Assembly: GCA_964058845.1 (NCBI GenBank) | Contig: CAXKVR010000915.1 | Span: forward strand, 1 to 17,043 | Reading direction: 5' to 3' | Length of the DNA stretch: 17,043 nt | From: Carex sylvatica | Taxonomy: Eukaryota > Streptophyta > Magnoliopsida > Poales > Cyperaceae | In this document: positions 9,628 through 17,043 of the stretch, piece after piece | How the letters are laid out: the number at the start of each line of letters is the position of its first letter | How positions within the stretch are numbered: position 1 is the first letter of the stretch | Position numbers and translations under genes: made by a program | The notes under the pieces: generated by a model | The model's input: only the letters and a program-made list of their open reading frames with translations | What the model was told of the DNA's origin: nothing | Database searches by the model: none

Positions 9628-9776
9628 CATCAACCGGCCCAAAGGAAGGTTAATGATTGTTAAAATTATGTGTACATAGAGTATAGTGATGATTATTATG
9701 TTTTACATATAATCAATATTGTCGGCCCAAAGGAAGGCATATCGATTGATATGTTATTGGAATCATCAATACTCTA
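9628..9776 (+). repeat. Internal leader module, copy B, between integrase and RT remnants
   Basis: It repeats copy A in the same orientation: CGGCCCAAAGGAAGG units at 9636-9650 and 9724-9738, with AGTATAGTGAT and TTTTACATAT between, ending near a TACT(C/T)TATT shared with copy A. In an intact copia polyprotein this position should encode the integrase-RT linker and the RT N-terminus. The module therefore replaces coding sequence. Confidence 0.75.
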
Positions 9777-9779
9777 TTT

Positions 9780-10406
9780 TTGGAAGTCTCTTTAAAGATC
9801 AAATTGACATTGATTAAGCATTTTAATTTGGAGCTTCATCAGATGGATGTTAAAACTGTGTTTCTTAATAGTAATATTGAAGAAACAATTTATATGGTGC
9901 AACCAGAAAACTATGTATCAGGAGATGCAAAGTCTATGGTATGCAAACTTAAAAAAATAAAAAATAAAAAAAAATCCATCTATGGGCTAAAACAGGCGTC
10001 TCATCAGTGGTATTACAAATTTCACAATGTGATTGTCACATTTGGATTCGAGTCTAACATTGTGGATGAGTGTATATATCTCAAGTTCCGTGGGAGTAAA
10101 TTTGTGCTTTTGGTTTTATATGTCGATGACATTTTGCTTGCGAGTAATGATATAAGTATGTTGCAACAAACTAAGAACTTTCTGATGAAGAATTTTGATA
10201 TGAAAGATCTTAGTGATGCATCATTTGTCCTAGGGATAGAAATACTGAGGAATAGAACCCAAGGTATATTAGGATTATCTCAAAGAAATTATATCGATAA
10301 GGTTTTGGCAAGATATGTCATGCATGACTATAAACTAAGAAATACCCCTGTGGCAAAGGGAGACAAGTTCGGTCTAAATCAACGCCTCTTGAGGCACCTT
10401 AAGTGA
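9780..10406 (+). pseudogene. Copia reverse transcriptase remnant
   Basis: The 208-codon frame starts inside the RT domain, without an ATG at its 5' edge. LELHQMDVKTVFLN (residues 17-30) carries the first catalytic Asp, SIYGLKQAS follows, and LYVDDILLASND with the YVDD active site is at 10119-10130 (residues 114-117). FVLGIEI, GLSQRNYIDKVL and TPVAKGDKF continue the family pattern. The N-terminal part of RT is replaced by leader module B. An A-rich insertion of about 15-20 nt adds lysines before SIYGLKQ without breaking frame. The frame jumps from the RT end straight to LLRHLK and TGA (10404), so about 100 codons of the RT-RNase H connection are deleted. Confidence 0.93.
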
Positions 10407-10940
10407 ACAAAAGATCATATACTCACGTATCAGAAATCGGAGAAGCTAGAGGTCATTGGCTATACCGACTCTGATTTTGGAGGATGTCATGATAGCATGA
10501 AATCAACATCTGGCTACATTTACATGTTAGCCAGAGGAGCCATTTCATGGAAGAGTGCAAAACAATCCCTTGTTGTATCTTCCACCATGGCGACAGAATT
10601 TGTGGCATGCTATGAGACATCAAATCATGGTGTTTAGCTACAGAATTTTGTCACTAGACTTCAAGTGGTGGATTCTATTGAGAGACCACTATAATTGTTT
10701 TGTGACAACAATTCGGCTGTGCTGTACGCAAATAACAACCGAAGTTCGTCGAAGTCCAAGTACATCGACATCAAGTTCTTAGTTGTAAAGGAAAGAGTAC
10801 ATAATGGTGAATTGAAAATAGAACATGTAGGAACAGACTCTATGTTAGCAGATCCTCTTACTAACGGATTGACACCGGCTAAATTTGTAGAGCATGTTGC
10901 TCATATGGGTGTAATCTCTATTGAGGATATTCAGTTTTAG
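10407..10940 (+). pseudogene. Copia RNase H remnant with in-frame stops
   Basis: In the same frame as RT, this stretch reads YTDSDFGGCHDSMKSTSGY, SWKSAKQSLVVSSTMATEF, LFCDNNSAVLYANNN and SKSKYIDIKFLVVKERV, ending with ADPLTNGL and a TAG stop at 10938-10940. RNase H would degrade the RNA strand during reverse transcription. Stops at 10404 (TGA), 10635 (TAG, where the family has Trp) and 10692 (TAA) break it. Single-base changes explain all three, so decay is by point mutation on top of the larger deletions. Confidence 0.92.
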
Positions 10941-11380
10941 TTGGAGTCTATAATTTATAATGTTCTATTTTTCATTGCAATTTTGGATATGTAACTTGTG
11001 ACATGTAACAAGTGTTATATATATTATGAAGTTTTTTGACATTCTGTTTCTCGTTTATGTTTGACCTCTAATTAAGTTAATTTATGAAATTCAGTTTCAA
11101 GATTTAAGTAGGAGACCAAGTTAGAAATAGGCATGTAAGATCACAATTGCATGTAATTTCTATGCTACACATCCACATCATGATTCATGTCATTCAGCTG
11201 TATTAGTGATGTGATTATTGAGGGTTTAGTTGCGAATAAATGCGACGAATGCCACTTTAGTCCTTTGCTGATATAGTTGATGGACCGAATTGGTTTGGAA
11301 GTATATAAGGAAGACAGTAAAGAAATGTGCGCACATAAGGAACACAATGCATAATTAAAAAGTCATAACATATTGCTCAA
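10941..11380 (+). other. 3' untranslated region of the copia element
   Basis: This non-coding stretch lies between the RNase H stop and the polypurine tract. It is AT-rich and no domain is seen on either strand. Confidence 0.7.
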
Positions 11381-11389
11381 GTGGGAGAT
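11381..11389 (+). promoter_or_regulatory. Polypurine tract of the copia element
   Basis: GTGGGAGAT directly precedes TGTTGG of the right LTR, the position of the plus-strand primer. The tract is short and interrupted by pyrimidines, as is common in plant copia elements. Confidence 0.85.
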
Positions 11390-12188
11390 TGTTGGATTTA
11401 TTACCAACCTCGTTGGATTTAATGCCAACATTGAGCATATATGTAATCTAATTATGCATTGTTTACTGTCATATATGGTTGTCAATTAAAGTGATCAAAT
11501 AAAGAAATAGACAATCAATATATTCATTAGGATATGGTCCACAAATGTGTAGAACAATTTAGGCAAATATCAAATCATTGATGGACTGATTCTGAAATTT
11601 GCAATTAAGGAAAAACCGATTCTCTAGCTGCTGCACGGATTTTGATGCAGTGGCACGTTTTTTGATGCACGTTTTTTTTAAAGTTGGCATGTGGCCAGAA
11701 AATCGGTTTAGGGTTAGGGTTTGGCAATATGTCTACCCCTCATCTCTATAAATAGGTTGGTCCCCAAAGCACAAGAATATATGAAAAGTTGCAGAATTCT
11801 CTAGCCGTCATCTAGTAATTCTGTAGCCTTCTCTACTTCTCCCCATTAAAGAATAGAGATGTGAGATCATTAAGAAATTGTGAACACGATCTCACAAGGA
11901 CAGTCTTGTAGCTTTGGAATGCTTCATCCTATCACTAAGGAGGCCGTCGACGCTTCAACCTCTACATCTGTACGAAGGTTTTCTTGCCGCTGTCTCACAC
12001 AAGTTCATCAACCGCTTTTGAGAGAAGCTTAACGCAAACACACTAATGGAATCAGGTATTGCGTCTGCTCCCTAAGAATTGATGAATTTTGCATGATGGC
12101 CATTTTGGCATAGGTAGATAATAGTGGCATATTGAATTGAACTGTTTATGTGGTTGAATTGTTTTAGTGTAACAATAAAGTTCCAACA
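11390..12188 (+). repeat. 3' LTR of the copia element (799 bp)
   Basis: This is a near-identical direct copy of 7148-7947, offset by 4242 bp. It is one base shorter because of a single deletion near 12118. Its own TATAAATA (11747-11754) could in principle drive read-through into flanking DNA on the right, though no gene lies there in this window. Confidence 0.97.
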
Positions 12189-12193
12189 AATAC
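12189..12193. repeat. Target-site duplication, right copy (AATAC)
   Basis: AATAC immediately follows the CCAACA end of the right LTR and matches 7143-7147. The matching pair shows that this element has not recombined with another copy since insertion. Confidence 0.95.
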
Positions 12194-13895
12194 TATTCAA
12201 AGAGACATGATTGAGATTTGAGACAAGATCACATGCATGCATTTTTGCCTCGGACGACCGGCTGCACACGATTGTATTTGATTTTGACTCGATCGATCGA
12301 TCACCGGACCAGCTGCAAGCTAGGGACCACTAGCTACCAGGCCAGCCACAACCTCAATGCAATTAAATTAAATTGTGCTTCATCAGAGCTGCTCCATTAT
12401 TTGCCTATCAAAACAAAAATGACACGACACATCCAAATTTAACTCAGAATTTATATTTCTAAACCTAAGACCAGATTAAGATTATATATGTTCGTAAGGT
12501 GTTGTAAGTCGTTGAATGAACTCTGTTAATTAATTGAGATCGTTTAATAAGATTTAATAGGAGCAACAAAAATAAATTAACTCTCCTTGTTATCATGTTT
12601 TTCTTCTTCTTTTGGCTCATCACACTTGTGGTGTGTATACTGTAGAATAGCTGAAAGCAGGAAAGTAAGAAACGACAAAATACACAGATAAATAATATTC
12701 TATTATAATTATTAAAATAATAATTTAATAATATCTCTCAACCCCTCTGGAACGGAATCAAATCCATCCGTTGTTCGATAAATGATTAATTTAAAAATAT
12801 ATATCTAAAAAAATAGATAAATTTATAATTAAGTAGATGGATTTTTTACTTTGTACTAAATGAATTTAAAATTTTAAAAAAAAAATCATTTACATGTATC
12901 ACTTATAATGTATATGAATTTTAACGGTTTGAATTCATCGTTTGAAAATAATTCTATAGAATTTTAAAGTTATGCTCACCAATATCTTTTGATGAACACA
13001 TCACATTATAACTTTTTTATTAATATATGGTCATTTACTTGTATCGAATACGTAACGCATTGCATCGATATTCAATATTTATGTCGTCATATTATCATAT
13101 ATTTGTATCTATATTATTTTGAAATTATTATATTGTCGTATTTGTATCATATCATCGATAGCATTATTCATGTAACATAGGGAATAACTCTTGGTCCATC
13201 TAGTGTAAGTCAGTATTAATTGTAAATAACAGTATGTGTTCGTTTGACAGATATAGTATCATCAAGTGTTTAATCGATAATACTTGACTTTAATAAAAAA
13301 AAATTAATTAATTAGTCTAAAATATCTATAATAATTTAATCATCATCAACAACTAATTAATCGATTAATCAACTTAAACAGTTTTTTTTATTACACTAGT
13401 GCAAGGTATTGATGGGCCGAGTTATTACCTATTATACTTCACTTTTGAGTCGAGTCAGGTTTGTGGTTTGGAAAATAAAAGTTGTCCGTTATGGTTTTAT
13501 TTTTATTATGTTTGAATAAAACTAAGGGTCAAGACATTCAACTGTTTATATTCACAGTTGAATTTGGAATCAGCAATTTTCTATAAAAAAAAATATATAT
13601 TTATTGAACATGTTTTAAATCAGAGTAATTTTACTGTTAGAGATCTTAATCTTATAAAACAAACTCACTATGAATAAGATAAGACTATATATGTCACTTC
13701 GCAATAAGAAACAAATTATGAGAGTCACACGTAAATATATGTCAATCAAATAAAAAATTTATGCTCTAAATGGAGATACTTTTCCATTATCTATAAAATT
13801 AAATTCTTAAACATATAAAAAATTAAAAAAATAATAATAAATAAATATATAAAGTTCAATCAACTCATTTATCCTTAATACCTCCGCTCCTGTTC
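12194..13895. other. AT-rich intergenic DNA right of the copia element
   Basis: No gene is recognised. A slightly GC-richer patch at 12240-12360 includes tandem GATC near 12291-12303. A CAAGT/ACTTG inverted pair lies near 13265-13290. Short frames here have no domain resemblance. Confidence 0.5.
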
Positions 13896-13927
13896 ACAAT
13901 GAATAAATCCGTGAGTGATTTGCTCTC

Positions 13928-14130
13928 GGGTAGGGGCCGGGCGGGCCGGGCATATCCGGGCAAGGGCACGGATAGGGATCGGGTACGGGCACGGATAGAC
14001 GGGTACCACGGGTCGGGTATTACGGATTTTTTTTTAAAACTGTGCCCTACCGGTCTTATACCCGTGTCCGTTGTACCCTTGAGGGATAGAGTGGTCCGGA
14101 AAGGGGCACGGGCGGTCCGGGTAGGGGCAG
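13928..14130. repeat. G-rich repeat block with partial fold-back, possible DNA-transposon end
   Basis: A sharply GC-rich island in AT-rich DNA is built of GGGTACGGG, GGGCACGG and TAGGGGC(C/A)GG units. GGGCACGGATAG repeats exactly at 13964 and 13987. GGGTACCACGGGTCGGGTAT (14001-14020) is an imperfect reverse complement of the C-rich stretch at 14050-14078. Degenerate CGGGTA-type subterminal repeats occur in plant hAT-like elements, but no terminal inverted repeats or 8-bp duplication could be fixed. An open frame across it (13899-14216) reflects composition. Confidence 0.4.
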
Positions 14131-14464
14131 GTCCCTTTTTCTATTTTTTTATGTTTATTTTTTACGGTGTTGTACGAATATTATTACGTGTTTATAATTC
14201 GACTTTTAAAATCTGAATAGTTCAATATCAAATAGTGTAGATATATATACATAAATTTATCAAGTCACATCTTTATAATTCCTAAATAAATAAAATTTCT
14301 AACTTATATATAAAAATTATTCTTGCGAAAATCTATATGTTTATTCGGCTATGTACAAATATATTTATTTTATTTTTTACACGAGTCATTTTATTTTATT
14401 TTTAAAATCTCATTCTAATTATATAGTTTCATAATTTATTTATATCTCGAAATTTTTAGTTTAC

Positions 14465-14520
14465 ATTTTAAATTGATATTATATTTTCTAAACGTTCATT
14501 TTAAATTGATAATATATTTT
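14465..14520. repeat. Two-copy tandem repeat, 33-bp period
   Basis: ATTTTAAATTGATA begins at 14465 and again at 14498, each followed by a (A/T)TATATTTTC-type segment. It lies directly left of the three-copy repeat. Confidence 0.7.
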
Positions 14521-14524
14521 CCAA

Positions 14525-14705
14525 AATCAAAATTACTAATTATTTTAAAACAATATTGCTTAAATCAATTAGTTTAAATATAAATCAAAATTACTAATTA
14601 TTTTAAAAAGATGTTGCTTAAATCAATTACTTAAATCAATTACTTTAAATATAAATAAAAATTACTAATTATTTTAAAACAATGTTACTTAAATTAATTA
14701 CTTTA
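14525..14705. repeat. Three-copy AT-rich tandem repeat
   Basis: ATTACTAATTATTTTAAAA starts at 14532, 14590 and 14661. Each copy continues through CTTAAAT(C/T)AATTA to TTTAAA. The second period is 71 bp rather than 58 because CTTAAATCAATTA is itself duplicated inside copy two. Confidence 0.85.
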
Positions 14706-14708
14706 AAA

Positions 14709-14874
14709 GTCGTTCTGAACCGTTAGATGCTTATAAGTCGATCTGAACCGTATACGTATATGTATATATAATATAGAGGTTGGCTACTCTTCTTACATAA
14801 GCATATGAGGATATATGCTTATAACTCATTTTTGTGTTCTCAATATCCAAATGGTCGATCTGAACCGTTAGATG
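14709..14874. repeat. Recurring TCTGAACCGTTAGATG motif with a hairpin between
   Basis: GTCG(T/A)TCTGAACCGT occurs at 14709, 14737 and 14854, and TAGATG follows in the first and third. A perfect 10-bp stem ATAAGCATAT/ATATGCTTAT (14797-14806 and 14813-14822) lies between. Such 'C-T-G-A-A-C-C-G-T-T-A-G-A' strings are common in plant repeats, suggesting transposon debris. Confidence 0.5.
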
Positions 14875-15279
14875 TGATCTCTATATTGAAATGTGCTTGG
14901 AGACAAAATTTTATATTTTTCTGATTTTTTTACTATTTATTAAGCCACTTTGAAAATCACTGATCCAATGTCTATCGTCGAACAAAAACTTAAACTGCAT
15001 TTTTAAGGCACTAAACGATATTTTTTTGAAATTCTGACATTTTGAATACCCAAAGATATCCCCTTGGTTGATATTCGGATCCTTCTTGTCTCCCCCTTTC
15101 TAAAAAGTAGTCATTTTGATAAGCATAAATTATATACACATTTGATCTAGATTTCATCATGAAATAACACCAAATATCTTGTATTTTGAATATAAAGAGA
15201 ATAGAATACACCCAGAATCAAGTTACTGCGGTTATTTGGCTTTTCAATGAAGGAAATGATGCAAAATAGCAAAAATACA

Positions 15280-15780
15280 CCCCAGTGCGGATCAACCACC
15301 CGCACTGCGGATCAACCCAGCCGCACACACTGCGCAGAGGAAAAGTCCGAGCCCAGTGCGGACGCACTGTAGCTGGTGCGGACGCACTGTAGCAGATCTG
15401 CAAAAATGGAGTCTGAACTTAAAACGGCCACAACTTTTGACTCGTAACTCCGTTTTGGACATATGACCACTTTTCGGAAAGCCATCGAGAAGATCTACAA
15501 CTTGAGAAAATAAAAAAATGAAAAATGATGAAAATGCTTCCCAGTGCGGATGAACCACACGCAGTGCGGATGAACCACACGCAGTGCGGATGAGCCCAGC
15601 CGCATTCAGGACTTGGCCAAAATTCAGAGAAGCATAACTCATCCGCAGTGCGGGTAATCCATCCGCAGTGCCACCCGCACCCAGATAAAATTGCAGAAGT
15701 TAAATAAGGAAACTTGTCCCAGTGCGGGTGAAGCCACCCGCAGTGCGGGTCATCCATCCGCACTGGACCCGCAGAAAGCC
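15280..15780. repeat. GTGCGG-rich tandem repeats within the gypsy-like LTR
   Basis: A 20-bp unit, CAGTGCGGATGAACCACACG, is repeated at 15542 and 15562, with a diverged third at 15582. A second 20-bp-period pair carries GTGCGGACGCACTGTAGC at 15356 and 15376, each able to form a GTGCG/CGCAC hairpin. Related CAGTGCGG and CCGCA(C/G)TG units are scattered on both sides. Reverse-strand open frames here come from these repeats. Confidence 0.85.
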
Positions 15781-15932
15781 AATAACTGCCCGGTTTGACA
15801 GTTTTTCTATTTTTGGCGCTTTATGGACGCATTTTTACTGCCAGAAATACACTTACTTGCCAGGGAAGTAATGCTAAACAGAGCACCCACTAACCCCACC
15901 TTCTAGCCTCTAAATCGGGCATAATCCTTGGC

Positions 15933-15940
15933 TATAAAAG
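15933..15940 (+). promoter_or_regulatory. TATA box of the gypsy-like LTR
   Basis: TATAAAAG is followed by GGGAGAGTCC and, about 30 bp on, by a CATTCAG/ATCATTCAATC region suited to a start site. It divides the repeat-rich upstream part from the presumed transcribed part. Confidence 0.5.
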
Positions 15941-16490
15941 GGAGAGTCCTTTCCCATTCAGGGATCATTCAATCTCACATCAACCAACACACCATCATTC
16001 TCTCTTTACATACACTTAGCGATAAATTCTGGAGGAAGGAAAGCTTTCAAGCAAGGAGAAGAAGGATTTCCGGAGCAAGATTCGGCAAGATAGAGGGCTT
16101 TGATTTGTCAAAGGGTGTAATCATTTTCTTTCATTTAATTTCTTCTTACTTTGCCAATTTTTGTAATGGATCTCTCCAAGAGTGAGTAGTTCTCTCTCTA
16201 GGGGTTTAGGTCATCATGCATGAACTTGTTTAATTCTATTTTATTTGGTCATTTGCTTTTATTATGATTGTTATATGGGATTTGATTGTTAATTTCTGTG
16301 ATTTTATAATTTGTGTTAATTACATAGTTAGTACTTGAATTGTAGTATCCCGTTTTAGTTTCAAAAGAACTAAAATTGACTAGGATCATATAGGATAGTA
16401 CCAATTATGAATGCAAATATCCTAGGTTTAGATTAAGATTCTAACCAATTTAATCTAAGCCGGAACTATAGAAATTAAGATTAGGGACTT

Positions 16491-16655
16491 GGTGAAGGAC
16501 CTAACCGTGAAGTCAAACCCTAATTAGGACATCTCAAATCAAGTCGGATATTGGTATCATGGACTTTATTGAGAAGTACCAATACTCGAGGAGAGGAGAG
16601 ACTAACAAGAGCTTATGGTCTAGGTAGCTAGGGTGAAGGACCTAATCGTGAAGTC
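16491..16655. repeat. 24-bp direct repeat pair in the gypsy-like LTR
   Basis: GGTGAAGGACCTAA(C/T)CGTGAAGTC is present at 16491-16514 and 16632-16655, 141 bp apart with one mismatch. No protein frame runs through them. Confidence 0.85.
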
Positions 16656-17043
16656 CGAATTACCTAGATACGTTATTAATTCACGAAAGTGACCCTTAAT
16701 AACATATTAGGTTAGAAACCTCGTCAAATCATACATGAATTCAAGCAAATACCGAATAGATAGAATTAGCAAGGGATTGTAGACCAAAGACCCCTAGATC
16801 TTTAAATCTTGAAAGCAAACCGATTACTTTTCTTTTACTTTTATTTACTTTAATTGTTTAAAATTCCTCTTTCGGGTATTGAACCCAAACTTTAGGATTA
16901 CTTAAACAACCCCCCATTTACTTTACTTTATTGCACTTTACTTTATTATTATTTACTGAAATTAATTATTTAGGGTTTAAAACTAAGTATTTTCCATACT
17001 CTCTGTGGATCGATACCTCAAATACTACTTTGATATAATTGTG

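Larger units (their letters stand above)
7148..12188 (+). mobile_element. Ty1/copia LTR retrotransposon, complete ends, defective interior (5041 bp)
   Basis: Two direct LTRs (7148-7947 and 11390-12188) begin TGTTGG and end CCAACA. They enclose a 3442-bp interior with an initiator-Met-tRNA-type primer site right after the left LTR and a polypurine tract right before the right LTR. AATAC is duplicated on both sides (7143-7147 and 12189-12193). Domain order in the interior is integrase C-terminus, RT, RNase H, the copia order. Gag, protease and the integrase core are absent, and the remnants contain stops and deletions, so it cannot supply its own proteins. The LTRs differ at three substitutions and one 1-bp indel, about 99.5% identity, so the insertion is recent. 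It was therefore probably mobilised in trans by related autonomous copies. Confidence 0.97.
15230..17043 (+). mobile_element. Probable Ty3/gypsy LTR (Tat/Athila-like), runs off the window
   Basis: In order it holds a GC-rich repeat block (about 15280-15780), a TATAAAAG promoter (15933-15940), a transcript-like CT/GA-rich stretch, and a long AT-rich tail ending with CTCTGTGGATCGATACC (17001-17017). That ending resembles the 3' end of Tat/Athila-type LTRs, which is normally followed within a few bases by the element interior. No primer site is visible because the window stops. The left edge is uncertain, somewhere around 15020-15290; no TG start or target duplication could be confirmed. It could be a 5' LTR, a 3' LTR or a solo LTR. 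Confidence 0.5.

Noticed and set aside
12989..13180. 63-codon Tyr/Ile-rich frame
   Set aside because: It is composition-driven in AT-rich DNA with no start context or domain support.
13899..14216. 105-codon frame across the G-rich island
   Set aside because: Its Gly/Arg richness comes from the CGGG repeats; the frame has no domain and the DNA is partly fold-back.
15542..15600. CRISPR-like array
   Set aside because: The 20-bp units are head-to-tail with no unique spacers, within plant LTR-like DNA.
15218..15763. Reverse-strand frames with repeated 'CGW-HPH' peptides
   Set aside because: The peptide repeats are translations of the 20-bp GTGCGG repeats in the LTR.

Overview
The window looks like nuclear DNA from a flowering plant, probably a eudicot. 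It is AT-rich. It carries one short intron-containing AP2/ERF gene typical of plants, a Ty1/copia retrotransposon with the plant-type initiator-Met-tRNA primer site, and at its right end what looks like a long Ty3/gypsy LTR. Nothing bacterial (operons, ribosome binding sites, CRISPR) is present. The species cannot be fixed from sequence alone.

Layout. 1-1732: AT-rich upstream DNA with a ~186-bp fold-back (66-251), then the promoter of the only intact protein gene. 1733-2351: a two-exon ERF transcription factor of group V (ERF003-like, related to the WIN/SHN clade), 159 residues, with a 139-bp intron inside the AP2 domain. 2352-4980: gene-poor DNA with several microsatellites. 4980-7142: richer-complexity, repeat-like DNA with hairpins, a cluster of TTGAC cores, a CTACAG array and a GATC-dense GC-rich block. 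It resembles decayed retroelement DNA but has no recognisable coding domain.

7148-12188: a complete copia-type LTR retrotransposon of 5041 bp. LTRs of 800 and 799 bp differ by only three substitutions and one 1-bp deletion. Both ends are TG...CA, a 5-bp AATAC target duplication flanks the element, and a PBS and a polypurine tract sit where expected. Inside, gag, protease and the integrase core are missing. Only an integrase C-terminal piece, a reverse-transcriptase piece and a stop-riddled RNase H piece remain. A leader-type module (GGCCCAAAGGAAGG units) occurs twice, once in the leader and again between the integrase and RT remnants. Almost identical LTRs around a broken interior indicate a defective element that was copied recently using proteins supplied by other elements.

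12194-15210: AT-rich DNA with a G-rich partly fold-back block (13928-14130), a three-copy 58-71-bp repeat (14525-14705) and a recurring GAACCGTTAGATG motif. About 15230 to the end: a probable gypsy LTR (Tat/Athila-like by its ending), with 20-bp GTGCGG repeats, a TATAAAAG promoter and a 3' region that runs off the window.

Functionally there is one likely working gene, the ERF regulator, beside a repeat-dominated interval. I found no convincing sign of a new multi-gene system. The most interesting feature is the chimeric, non-autonomous copia element.
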